This document shows positions 1 through 7,196 of a stretch of DNA of 26,550 nucleotides, piece by piece. Under the pieces are notes generated by a model that saw nothing but the letters and a program-made list of their open reading frames with translations, made no database searches and was not told the DNA's origin. Position numbers and translations under genes: made by a program. Location: NCBI GenBank assembly GCA_963611355.1, contig CAVDRM010000033.1, forward strand, positions 1-26,550, written 5' to 3'. This DNA is from CAVDRM01 sp963611355 (lineage in GTDB: Bacteria; Bacillota; Clostridia; Christensenellales; Aristaeellaceae). The first letter of the stretch is position 1, and each line of letters opens with the position of its first letter.

Positions 1-1
1 C

Positions 2-52
2 TGGCAGGATGTGCTCCGCTATGACCTGAACGGCAACAGGTTCCTGCCATAA
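2..52 (+). CDS. C-terminal tail of an unidentified protein (5' end outside window)
   Basis: An open frame enters from the left edge and reads WQDVLRYDLNGNRFLP before a TAA at 50-52. Only 16 residues are visible, so no family can be named. The gene points toward hppA (convergent) and could share the strong hairpin at 157-190 as a terminator, although the T-run there favours the opposite strand. The frame choice is inferred from it giving a plausible polar C-terminus; other frames stop earlier. Confidence 0.35.
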   Translation, partial: WQDVLRYDLNGNRFLP

Positions 53-150
53 GGCGTCCGACGGAATGCCGGTATTTTGCGCTTATCAACGGCTTGGGGC
101 GCCCGATTTCGGAAAAACGTGAAAAGATGCGGTTTTCCGGAACAAGCGGC

Positions 151-190
151 ATAAAAAATCAGGGCGGCGCAGCGATGCGCCGTCCTGATT
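151..190 (-). terminator. Intrinsic terminator of hppA
   Basis: Positions 157-190 form an almost perfect hairpin with 15-bp arms (one G-U) and a GCGA/TCGC tetraloop. Read on the minus strand it is followed directly by a run of T (plus-strand A-run 153-158). It lies about 30 bases beyond the hppA stop codon. The other side lacks a T-run, so termination of the plus-strand gene at this site is less certain. Confidence 0.85.
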
Positions 191-220
191 GTATTTACGG
201 AAATTTTTCGTCTCGGCTTC

Positions 221-2302
221 TCATCCGAAAAAGGAGAACGCGACAAACAGCGCGGACATGAGGGACGCGACGAGTGAAACGACGGTGATTTGGGTGTTGA
301 TGGACGGGCCGGCGGTGTCCTTGAAGGGGTCGCCCACGGTATCGCCGACGACGGCCGCCTTATGCGCCTCAGAGCCCTTGCCGCCCTCGTTGCCGGCCTC
401 GATGTACTTCTTAGAGTTATCCCACAGGCCGCCCGCATTGGACATGAACAGGGACAGGAGCAGGCCGCTGACGATGTTGCCCATCAGGAAGCCGCCGATG
501 GCCAGCGGGCCGCCGATGAAGCCGACGATAAGGGTGGCGATGATGGTCATGACGCCGGCGGGAATCAGCTCACGCAAAGCGCCCGTCGTAGCAATGTCGA
601 TGCAGCGGTCGTATTCGGGCTTGACGCCGGGCTTGCCCTCACGCAGACCCTTGATTTCGCGGAACTGGCGGTGGATTTCTGCCACCATGCGCTGGGCGTT
701 CTTATCCACGCCCAGGATGAGCATGGCAGAGAAGACGGCGGGGATGGCCGCGCCAATCAGCATGCCGAAGAAGACGACGGGATTCATTAAGTCAAAGCCC
801 GTGATGATGGCGCGTCCCGCGGCCTTCAGCGCTTCGTTCGCCTCGGACATATACGCGCCCAGCAGGGAGATGACGGTCAGCCCGGCCGCGCCGATGGCAA
901 AGCCCTTGGTGACGGCCTTGACGGTGTTGCCGGCGCTGTCCAGCTCGTCCGCCACGCGGATGGTTTCATCGCCCAGATTGCCCATTTCGGCCAAGCCGCG
1001 GGCGTTATCCACGATAGGACCGTAAGCGTCGTTGGAAATAATCATGCCGACGATGGAGAGCATGCCAACGGCAGACATGGCAATGCCAAAGAGCGCATAG
1101 TCCGTGCCCATCGGCTCGCAGAGCTTGTACGCAGCCAGGGCGGAAATCGCAATGCCAATCATGGCGGGCAGGGCGGAAATGAAGCCGTAGGAAATGCCGG
1201 ACAGGACGGTGAATGCAGAGCCGGACCGAGAGGCGTGCGCGACCTTATGCACGATGGACTTGCTGTCGTCCGTGAAATAGTCGGTCGTGATGCCGATGAT
1301 GACGCCGACCAGGAGGCCGACGGCGGACGCGCCCCAGATGCGCCAGGAGAAGCCGGGGCAGATCATTGTCGCCAGCGCGGTCAGAACGAGAAACACGGCA
1401 GAGGTGACATAGGTGGAGGAGTTCAGAGCGCGGGTCGGGGTGGAATCCTTGTCAATCTTCGCAGTGGCGATGCCGATGATGGAGGCAATCAGACCGAGCG
1501 CCGCATACAGGAACACCATTTCGATGTTCGCACCCGTGGAGGCCGGCAGGGTCGAGGCGATGACCAGCGCGGAGGTCATGGCGGCGACATTGGAGTCGAA
1601 CAGGTCGGCGCCCATGCCGGCGACGTCGCCGACGTTGTCGCCCACGTTATCCGCAATGACGGCGGGGTTGCGCGGATCGTCTTCGGGAATGCCCAGCTCG
1701 ACCTTGCCCGTTAAGTCCGCGCTCACATCGGCGGTCTTGGTGAAGATGCCACCGCCCGCCTTCGCAAACAGTGCCAAAGAGCTGGCGCCGAAGGAGAAGC
1801 CCAGCGAAATGGTGGTATCGCCGAAGAGAAGCAGGATGCCCGCCACGCCGAAGAGACTGATGCCCACAACGGCCAAGCCCATGACGGCGCCGCCGCGGAA
1901 GCCGATAAGGAACGCGGGCTTGATGTCGCGGCTCGCGGCCTCGGCGCAGCGGCCGTTGGACGAGGTGGCGACGATGATGCCCATTTTACCGGCAATCGCG
2001 GAAAAAATCGTGCCCGCCCAGTACGCAATCACCATACAGAGATTTTTCTGGATGCCCTCACCCTTCCAAATCGGCGTGGGCAGGAGGATGAACAGCAGCA
2101 CGGAGGCAACGCAGGCAAACACCGCCAGCATTTTGTATTCCTTGCGCATGAAGGTGTTCGCGCCTGCCTTGATGAGCGCGGAAACATCCTTGATGGTCTG
2201 GTTTTCGACGGGCTGTTTCTTTACCCACAGGTGCAGATACACGGCGAAAGCGATTGCAATCGTCACGGAGAAAAACGAGATGCAGTACACGACGGTCAAC
2301 AT
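221..2302 (-). CDS. hppA: Membrane-bound proton-translocating pyrophosphatase, potassium-independent type
   Basis: A 693-residue M-PPase that hydrolyses cytoplasmic pyrophosphate and pumps cations across the membrane; family length is about 660-770. Family motifs visible include GGGIFTKTADVSADL (about 183-197), the acidic DNVGDNVGDVAGMGADLF (218-235), NDAYGPIVDNARG (424-436) and a C-terminal GDTVGDPFKDTAGPS. The sequence GNTVKAVTKG (459-468) has Lys at 462 and Thr at 465. By family knowledge this pair marks potassium-independent, proton-pumping enzymes; potassium-dependent ones have Ala and Gly/Ala. A Ser replaces the usual Gly in DVGADL. The start at 2302 is chosen because GAGGAGGGTGG precedes it and the first helix follows. 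The frame stays open for 122 codons upstream, but that stretch holds the leader terminator. The gene is monocistronic, with its own promoter and terminator. Confidence 0.95.
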   Translation of the reverse strand: MLTVVYCISFFSVTIAIAFAVYLHLWVKKQPVENQTIKDVSALIKAGANTFMRKEYKMLAVFACVASVLLFILLPTPIWKGEGIQKNLCMVIAYWAGTIFSAIAGKMGIIVATSSNGRCAEAASRDIKPAFLIGFRGGAVMGLAVVGISLFGVAGILLLFGDTTISLGFSFGASSLALFAKAGGGIFTKTADVSADLTGKVELGIPEDDPRNPAVIADNVGDNVGDVAGMGADLFDSNVAAMTSALVIASTLPASTGANIEMVFLYAALGLIASIIGIATAKIDKDSTPTRALNSSTYVTSAVFLVLTALATMICPGFSWRIWGASAVGLLVGVIIGITTDYFTDDSKSIVHKVAHASRSGSAFTVLSGISYGFISALPAMIGIAISALAAYKLCEPMGTDYALFGIAMSAVGMLSIVGMIISNDAYGPIVDNARGLAEMGNLGDETIRVADELDSAGNTVKAVTKGFAIGAAGLTVISLLGAYMSEANEALKAAGRAIITGFDLMNPVVFFGMLIGAAIPAVFSAMLILGVDKNAQRMVAEIHRQFREIKGLREGKPGVKPEYDRCIDIATTGALRELIPAGVMTIIATLIVGFIGGPLAIGGFLMGNIVSGLLLSLFMSNAGGLWDNSKKYIEAGNEGGKGSEAHKAAVVGDTVGDPFKDTAGPSINTQITVVSLVASLMSALFVAFSFFG

Positions 2303-2412
2303 GATTGAAAACCACCCTCCTCTATGAAGATAAAATAATGAAGAAACGCTTCGCTGATGCCGAGCGCCCTGCGCATGGCGCGGGAACGCCTGTGACGGAA
2401 GAATTTTTGCAG

Positions 2413-2709
2413 GAAAAAACGGCTCCACAAAGGGTGTGAAGCCGTTTGATACTATTTGACAGCTAAAAGATTGAAGGATTTCGACGCTTTTTTCACTTTC
2501 AGCCAACCGAAAGAAGGCATGACCGGAATGAAAAAACGGTCGGAAGCTCAATGCTTTAGAAGAAAAACAGTATACGCCGCAGGCCGGAAAGCAAAGGGCA
2601 AGAGCGCGCAAAACGAGGCAGCAGTGCTCCTCCGACAAGCCTACGGCAATCCCTGATAAATAGGGCATAAAAGCCCTATGACAGACTCCACCACTTATCA
2701 GCGATTTCG
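2413..2709 (-). ncRNA. Structured leader or small RNA upstream of hppA, family not recognised
   Basis: This is the stretch between a near-consensus promoter and an intrinsic terminator, about 295 nt. Visible pairings on the minus strand: CTGATAA (2695-2701) with TTATCAG (2653-2659), enclosing ATAGGGC (2673-2679) with GCCCTAT (2660-2666) and a one-sided 15-nt bulge containing GTGGTGGAG. Next comes a 9-bp stem, GCCGTAGGC (2639-2647) with GCCTGCGGC (2576-2584), enclosing a GAGGAGC/GCTGCCTC hairpin. A GACCG/CGGTC hairpin and finally the terminator follow. It does not match the core motifs I know for RNase P, SRP RNA, tmRNA, T-box, TPP, fluoride or cyclic-dinucleotide riboswitches. It could be a riboswitch-like attenuator for hppA or an independent sRNA such as a divergent 6S. 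Confidence 0.5.
2414..2445 (-). terminator. Intrinsic terminator inside the hppA leader (possible attenuator)
   Basis: On the minus strand ACGGCTTCACA pairs with TGTGGAGCCGT (plus coordinates 2419-2445, one G-U pair) and is followed at once by six T residues. It sits about 110 bases upstream of the hppA start and about 265 bases downstream of the promoter at 2716-2744. It therefore either ends a separate small RNA or controls read-through into hppA. Confidence 0.8.
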
Positions 2710-2715
2710 GTCAAC

Positions 2716-2744
2716 AGTATAGCATTTGCTTTTTTCGGTGTCAA
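2716..2744 (-). promoter_or_regulatory. Sigma-A promoter of the hppA leader
   Basis: Minus-strand TTGACA (2739-2744), 17-bp spacer, TATACT (2716-2721). The -35 box is a perfect consensus and the -10 box matches five of six. The predicted start near 2709 gives an hppA 5' leader of about 400 nt. Confidence 0.85.
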
Positions 2745-2801
2745 TGCGGTCGAAATGAAACTGCCGCTTAAATTCCGCTAAATTTTTCCGTGAGCTGGAA
2801 A

Positions 2802-2825
2802 TAAAAAGCGCAGCCTATGCTGCGC
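2802..2825 (-). terminator. Intrinsic terminator of the SH3b protein gene
   Basis: Minus strand GCGCAGC-ATAG-GCTGCGC (2808-2825) is a perfect 7-bp hairpin followed by TTTTTATTT. It begins 20 bases after the stop codon at 2846 and separates this gene from the hppA promoter. Confidence 0.85.
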
Positions 2826-2845
2826 ATGACAGGCTGCGGCGCAAA

Positions 2846-3982
2846 TCATTTGAGGAAGTAGGTCATCATATAGCCCGTCAGTCTCCCGTACCGCACCTGC
2901 GTCCATTCATCGCCGGGGGTAAGGACGGTCACGGTGTTGCCTGAGCTGATGCGGGCAATGACGCTGCCCGTGCTCTTGGAGGGCATGGTGCGGAGGTTGA
3001 CGTAGGAAGAGCCGTTCCGCACGGTCTTGTTTGGCACGCCGGGGAGACCGTAGAGCTTCAGGTACTTGGTCATCATGTAGCCCGTGCGCTTGGATGCCGT
3101 GCCGTACACCTTGCACCAGGTTTCACCCTGAGCAATGACCTCAAACCGCGTGCCGTTGGGGTACTGTGCCAAAATCTTGGCAGAGGTGGAGGGCTGCTCG
3201 CGGAGGTTGAGAAGGGAGGAGGCGTTCGGGTTGTTGACGACCACATAGCCGCTTGTCGTCGGCGTGCTGCCGCCGCCGCCCGAAGAGCCGCCGGAGGTGG
3301 AAAGATAGGCGCTCGCCATGTAGCCCACCGTTCCGTTCACGGATATCTTCCAGAAATTGTTGCCCTGCAAGAGGATATTCACGCTTGTGCCGGGCTGAAC
3401 GCTCTTGATGGAGGCATAGCTTGTGGACGGTCCGGAACGCAGGTTTACATTCTTGCCGTTGGAGGATACCACGGTCGCTTTCCCGGTCGATCCTTTGATC
3501 TTGATGTACTCATAGCGGAAATAGCCGAGCATACCGTCAATTTCCACCTCGTACCAGCCGTTGTAGGAGGAGATGATTTCACATTCAGCGCCGTTGTAGT
3601 AGATGCCCAGCACGCTGGCGGAATAGCTCGGATATTCGCGCAGATTCAGGAATGAGGTGGACTTGGGATTGCTGACCACGCCGGTCGTCCCGCTGGCCGA
3701 GGAGGAAGCGCCAAAGGACAGGTAATGGCCGTCCACATAGCCCGTGCGCCCCGTTTTCACCAGCGTCACGGCGTAGAAGCCGTCCGATTCTCCGTCCACC
3801 TGCACCCATTCGCTGCGGGCAACCGTGCCGATGACGTCATAGGCGTAGCCCGGCCCTTCCCGAAGATTCAGCGAGCTGGTATTGGCGACGACGGCAAACT
3901 CACCCAGCGCGGAAGATATACCCAGCATCAGCACGGCGGCGGCCAGCGCGATGAGCAGCTTTTTCATCCATTGCTTCGACAT
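2846..3982 (-). CDS. Secreted protein with five bacterial SH3 (SH3b) repeats
   Basis: A 378-residue protein with an N-terminal signal peptide: MKK, then a hydrophobic stretch, with cleavage likely near residue 27. Five SH3b-type repeats follow. Each has a copy of a motif such as LNLREGP, LNLREYP, VNLRSGP, LNLREQP or VNLRTMP, and ends with a GY(V/F/M)xxxYL-type strand. A Gly/Ser/Thr-rich linker separates repeats three and four. SH3b domains commonly bind peptidoglycan or other cell-wall ligands. No catalytic domain is present, so it is probably a wall-binding or adaptor protein. The start at 3982 is preferred because AAGGGG lies 9 bases upstream; in-frame ATGs at 3991 and 4015 lack a good site. 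The exact ligand cannot be told from sequence. Confidence 0.85.
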   Translation of the reverse strand: MSKQWMKKLLIALAAAVLMLGISSALGEFAVVANTSSLNLREGPGYAYDVIGTVARSEWVQVDGESDGFYAVTLVKTGRTGYVDGHYLSFGASSSASGTTGVVSNPKSTSFLNLREYPSYSASVLGIYYNGAECEIISSYNGWYEVEIDGMLGYFRYEYIKIKGSTGKATVVSSNGKNVNLRSGPSTSYASIKSVQPGTSVNILLQGNNFWKISVNGTVGYMASAYLSTSGGSSGGGGSTPTTSGYVVVNNPNASSLLNLREQPSTSAKILAQYPNGTRFEVIAQGETWCKVYGTASKRTGYMMTKYLKLYGLPGVPNKTVRNGSSYVNLRTMPSKSTGSVIARISSGNTVTVLTPGDEWTQVRYGRLTGYMMTYFLK

Positions 3983-4018
3983 AAATTCCATCCCCTTTTG
4001 ATGTCTTGCACCCATATA

Positions 4019-4054
4019 ACGGAGCGGACGCGGGATTTCTTCCCGAAGCTCCGT
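4019..4054 (-). other. Hairpin between hemW and the SH3b gene
   Basis: ACGGAGC (4019-4025) pairs with GCTCCGT (4048-4054) around an inner CGGGA/TCCCG stem (4031-4045). No T-run follows on either strand, so it is a poor intrinsic terminator. It may be a processing or weak termination site in the 108-base gap. I see no convincing separate promoter for the SH3b gene here. Confidence 0.4.
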
Positions 4055-4090
4055 GAAAATCCGAAAAAAATTTCGGGGTTTCCCTGATGA

Positions 4091-5215
4091 TTACAACAGC
4101 TCGACCAACACCGCATTCTGCATATCCATGCCGCGTTCGGTCAGACGAAGGACGCCGTCCTCAAAGGTCAGAAGCCCGTCTCGGAGGGGCTTGTCCAACC
4201 TGCTGTCGAACGCCTGCCGAAGCGTCAGCCCGTGCATGGCCGCAAAGTCGTTATCCCTGATGCCCGCCGTCATGCGAAGCCCCAGCATGACCGATTCAAA
4301 CCGCGCATCCTCCGGCGTTAAATGCGTTTCCTCCGGTCTGCCGCCGCGCAGATAGCCGTCAATCGAGGCGGGATTTCGGTAACGGACATCGCCTAAAAAG
4401 CCGCAGGCGGAGCAGCCAATGCCGATATATTCGCGCCGTTTCCAGCAATCGGTATTGTGCCGGCATTCGTGATTCGGCAGGGCAAAATTGCTGATTTCGT
4501 ACTGTAAAAGCCCGTGCTCTTTCAGCGTGCTTCTGCACAGCTCGTACATGGCGCGTTCCTCGTCCTCATCGGGCAGCGTCCATACGCCGCCGTCCACCTG
4601 CCGCTTCATCAGCGTACCGTCTTCTACGATTAAACCGTAGCAGGACATGTGCGCCGGATGCAGGGAAAGAAAAGCCCGGAGCGTTTCCTCGACATCATGA
4701 ACCGTCTGCGTCGGCAACCCCAGCATGAGGTCAAGGTTGATGTTGTCGATGCCGTGCGCCCTGCATAACGCCGCGGCGCGGCGGACATCCTCGAAGGTGT
4801 GAATGCGCCCCAGCAGGCGAAGCAGCCGCTCATCGGCGCTTTGCGCGCCCAGCGAGACGCGGCCGATGCCGCCCTGCACTGCCGCATCTAAGAAGGCGTC
4901 CGTCAACGTGCCGGGATTCATTTCGCAGGAGCATTCGGCGTCCTCGGTGAAGGAGAACGCCTCGTGCGCGGCAGCGAGCAGCGCCGCAAAAAGCGGCGGA
5001 GGGAGCAGGGAGGGCGTACCGCCGCCCACATACAGCGTCCGCACCCGCACATCGGGCAGGCGCTCCGTCCAAAGGCGCAATTCATCCTGCATGGCGCGGA
5101 CAACCGCGGGCATTTTATCCTCGCAGCCTGCATAGGAAGGAAAATCACAGTAGGCGCATTTTTTTCTGCAAAACGGGATGTGCAGATACAGCCCGATTTC
5201 CCTCGGCGTTTCCAT
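4091..5215 (-). CDS. hemW: Radical SAM heme chaperone HemW-like protein
   Basis: A 374-residue radical SAM protein. The motif HIPFCRKKCAYCDF carries the CxxxCxxC iron-sulfur ligands (Cys16, Cys20, Cys23), and GGGTPS at 64-69 is the SAM-binding turn. The pattern and length fit HemW, which is related to oxygen-independent coproporphyrinogen oxidase but acts in heme insertion; these proteins were long annotated as HemN. True HemN has a longer N-terminus and a further cysteine, absent here. The start sits 14 bases after the stop of the upstream DUF5711-like gene, so the two are co-transcribed from the promoter at 6400-6428. A HemN-like function cannot be ruled out from sequence. Confidence 0.88.
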   Translation of the reverse strand: METPREIGLYLHIPFCRKKCAYCDFPSYAGCEDKMPAVVRAMQDELRLWTERLPDVRVRTLYVGGGTPSLLPPPLFAALLAAAHEAFSFTEDAECSCEMNPGTLTDAFLDAAVQGGIGRVSLGAQSADERLLRLLGRIHTFEDVRRAAALCRAHGIDNINLDLMLGLPTQTVHDVEETLRAFLSLHPAHMSCYGLIVEDGTLMKRQVDGGVWTLPDEDEERAMYELCRSTLKEHGLLQYEISNFALPNHECRHNTDCWKRREYIGIGCSACGFLGDVRYRNPASIDGYLRGGRPEETHLTPEDARFESVMLGLRMTAGIRDNDFAAMHGLTLRQAFDSRLDKPLRDGLLTFEDGVLRLTERGMDMQNAVLVELL

Positions 5216-5229
5216 GTGCTGTCCCTTTC

Positions 5230-6351
5230 TTACGGCAGGGTCACGGCGTACACGCTGCTGTCGCTCGACAGGATGGCCGTGCCGTTGGAGAGCATCCCGA
5301 TGTAGCCCGTGATATCCTCCTGAATGGGGAGGCTGACGGCGGAAAAGCGCTGCGCGGAAAGGTCGGCGCGGTAGATGCTGTTGGCGGAGAAGGCATAAAT
5401 CTTCCGGTTATGGAAGGCAGCGCCGACGCAGGTATCCGGCAGGGTGAAGCGCTTGTCCGTCTTGCCGGAGAGATAGCGAAGCTCGGTGATTTCCACGATG
5501 TCCGTCGTCTGCCGCGTGGGGGCAAAGAGCAGCTGGGCAGTGCCGCCGTCCATGCTGTCAATGAGCTGCCAGCCGTACACCAGCACCGTGCCGGAGGTGT
5601 CCTGCGTCCCGCGGTAGTCATACACGCGGATTTGGCGTGTGCCGATGATGTTGAGCTGGCTGCCTGCGTAAATCACCTTGTAGGTGATTGTTTCGCCCAA
5701 ATCGGTCGAGCCGGTGTTCATGGCATCCACCTTGTAGGTGTTGAGCCTGGTGGACGGAACGGTGCCGTACAGATCCATCGCCGTCGTCCAGAGATATTCG
5801 CCGTCCGAGAAAAAGCCGACGTCCAAAATCAGCATATCCTCATAGGCCGAGGACTCCCTGTCCTTTTCGTTGCCCTGATGGTCCATAATCAGCAGGGTGC
5901 TTTGCCCGTCGGAGGTGGAATCGTCGCCCAGCACCACGGCGACATAGCGGCTGCCGACGCGGGCAAACTGAATGGAATTGCCCACGTTGTTGTCATAGGT
6001 GGAGCGGCCGTTGGCATCCAAAATGGAAAGCTGAGTGCCCGCCCAGACAACAATGGCGTTTTCGCCCGCATCAAAGGACGCATTCGAGCCGACGATATAG
6101 CTCCATTTTTCCGAGCCGTTCGCGTTCAGGCAGACCAGAGAGGTGCCGTCATAAAAAAGCACGGTATTGCCGAATGGCTTGATGTCCTGCATCGGGTCAC
6201 AGCGCAGCTTCACCGCGCTGACCCGCCGCGTCCCTCCGCCCAACACGCCCGTAAGGTACAAAATAACGAGCAGCAGCACCGCCAGCCCAATGGCCGCAGC
6301 GATAACGAGCCGTCGATTTTTCTGCCCGTTTTCGTCCTGAATAAACTGCAT
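5230..6351 (-). CDS. DUF5711-like membrane-anchored extracytoplasmic protein
   Basis: A 373-residue protein: a short cytoplasmic N-terminus, one transmembrane helix at about 16-38, then a long extracytoplasmic region. That region has repeated beta-rich units (for example GNTVLFYDGTSLVCLNANG, AIVVWAGTQLSILDANG, NRKIYAFSANSIYRADL) suggesting a seven- or eight-bladed propeller of PQQ type. It resembles the DUF5711 family common in Clostridia; function is unknown. The start at 6351 has AAGGAG with ideal spacing and immediately precedes the anchor. Longer readings toward 6504 run through the promoter and are rejected. It is the first gene of a two-gene unit with hemW. The family assignment is from memory. 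Confidence 0.75.
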   Translation of the reverse strand: MQFIQDENGQKNRRLVIAAAIGLAVLLLVILYLTGVLGGGTRRVSAVKLRCDPMQDIKPFGNTVLFYDGTSLVCLNANGSEKWSYIVGSNASFDAGENAIVVWAGTQLSILDANGRSTYDNNVGNSIQFARVGSRYVAVVLGDDSTSDGQSTLLIMDHQGNEKDRESSAYEDMLILDVGFFSDGEYLWTTAMDLYGTVPSTRLNTYKVDAMNTGSTDLGETITYKVIYAGSQLNIIGTRQIRVYDYRGTQDTSGTVLVYGWQLIDSMDGGTAQLLFAPTRQTTDIVEITELRYLSGKTDKRFTLPDTCVGAAFHNRKIYAFSANSIYRADLSAQRFSAVSLPIQEDITGYIGMLSNGTAILSSDSSVYAVTLP

Positions 6352-6399
6352 GAAAAGCTCCTTCCGAAAATTGGCACGCCGCTTCTTCGGCACACTGCT

Positions 6400-6428
6400 A
6401 TTATACGCGATATCGGGATTTCTGGCAA
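6400..6428 (-). promoter_or_regulatory. Promoter of the DUF5711-like gene and hemW
   Basis: Minus-strand TTGCCA (6423-6428), 17-bp spacer, perfect TATAAT (6400-6405). The predicted start lies about 40 bases upstream of the gene at 6351. It is divergent from the promoter at 6499-6527. Confidence 0.85.
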
Positions 6429-6498
6429 TAAATAATGGATTGATATTTGTAAATTGATTTTTACGGCACGAAAAAGACGTATGATTTCGCTTTTTTGA

Positions 6499-6527
6499 TT
6501 GCAACCGCCTTTCCTTTCCTGTATAAT
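6499..6527 (+). promoter_or_regulatory. Promoter of the yhhN-to-tcdA operon
   Basis: TTGCAA (6499-6504), 17-bp spacer, perfect TATAAT (6522-6527), 36 bases ahead of the ATG at 6564. It drives the five closely packed genes that follow. Confidence 0.8.
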
Positions 6528-6563
6528 GAAAAGACGGAAAATACGGATGCGGGAGGGGCTGAA

Positions 6564-7184
6564 ATGACGTACTGGCTTGCGGGAATCTGCTTTACCGTGA
6601 TGGTGGTTTTCTACCTGCTTTACGAGGGCAGCAAATTCTCGGACAAATTTTCCAGGCATGTTTCCACCGTGTTCAAATGCACAACGACCTCCTGCGCGGT
6701 GCTGCTGGCGGTGTACGGGGCTGCGCTGCACGGGGGATCAAACTGGCTGCTGGCGGCGGGGCTGCTCATCTGCGCCGTTGCGGACGGCGTGCTGGTGTAT
6801 TATTTCATTCCCGGCATGGGCATATTCGGGCTTGGACATATTGCCTACTGCGCGGCCTATCTGCTCAAATCTCCGCCCGGCACGCTCAATTTCCTGCTGA
6901 TGGCGTTTTTGATGCTGGTCGTTGCCTTCGGAGCGCTGAAATTCAAAAACCGCATGGGCAGACGCACCGTTCCCTTCACCCTGTACGCTTTCATTCTGTG
7001 CGTGATGCTTTCCCTGGGGGCGACGCAGACGCCGCTGCTTGCGCTGGGAGCACTGTTTTTTATCATCTCGGATGCGACGCTGGCGAAGAACATTCTGCTG
7101 GGCGCAACGCGGCGGCAGGACTATTTTTCCCTCGGCTGCTATTATCTGGGACAATTTCTGATTGCCGCCTCAATCATATTATAA
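6564..7184 (+). CDS. YhhN/TMEM86 family membrane protein (putative lysoplasmalogenase)
   Basis: A 206-residue integral membrane protein with about eight hydrophobic helices. Family features are the conserved Asp in ICAVADGVLVYY, the GLGHIAYCAAYLL segment, the ALFFIISDATLAKN segment and a terminal YYLGQFLIAAS. Characterised TMEM86/YhhN members cleave the vinyl ether bond of lysoplasmalogen; many anaerobic Clostridia make plasmalogens, which fits. The substrate here is inference. The start at 6564 follows GGGAGGGG at 6551-6558; a longer TTG-started reading from 6495 would overlap the promoter. The stop is followed after 12 bases by the MFS gene. Confidence 0.85.
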   Translation: MTYWLAGICFTVMVVFYLLYEGSKFSDKFSRHVSTVFKCTTTSCAVLLAVYGAALHGGSNWLLAAGLLICAVADGVLVYYFIPGMGIFGLGHIAYCAAYLLKSPPGTLNFLLMAFLMLVVAFGALKFKNRMGRRTVPFTLYAFILCVMLSLGATQTPLLALGALFFIISDATLAKNILLGATRRQDYFSLGCYYLGQFLIAASIIL

Positions 7185-7196
7185 GGAGCGTCCGTG

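Noticed and set aside
189..2327. Long plus-strand open frames opposite hppA (for example 189-1025 and 1413-2327)
   Set aside because: They are antisense shadows of a well-conserved gene and have low-complexity Met/Ala/Pro-rich translations with no recognisable domain.
2303..2668. Upstream in-frame extension of hppA by 122 codons
   Set aside because: The stretch contains an intrinsic terminator and RNA hairpins, lacks family similarity and has no ribosome site at its first ATG; the inner ATG has a strong one. Absence of stops over this length is unusual but possible in GC-rich DNA.
2680..2698. GTGGTGGAG stretch resembling MraZ-type boxes
   Set aside because: Only one copy is present where MraZ operators need several tandem repeats, and no mra genes are nearby.
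4061..4076. CCGAAA/TTTCGG hairpin as a hemW terminator
   Set aside because: The stem is short and AT-rich, with only ATTTTC after it; too weak to call.
5410..6435. 341-codon plus-strand open frame opposite the DUF5711-like gene
   Set aside because: It covers the divergent promoter and mirrors a coding gene with good start signals; its composition is that of a shadow frame.
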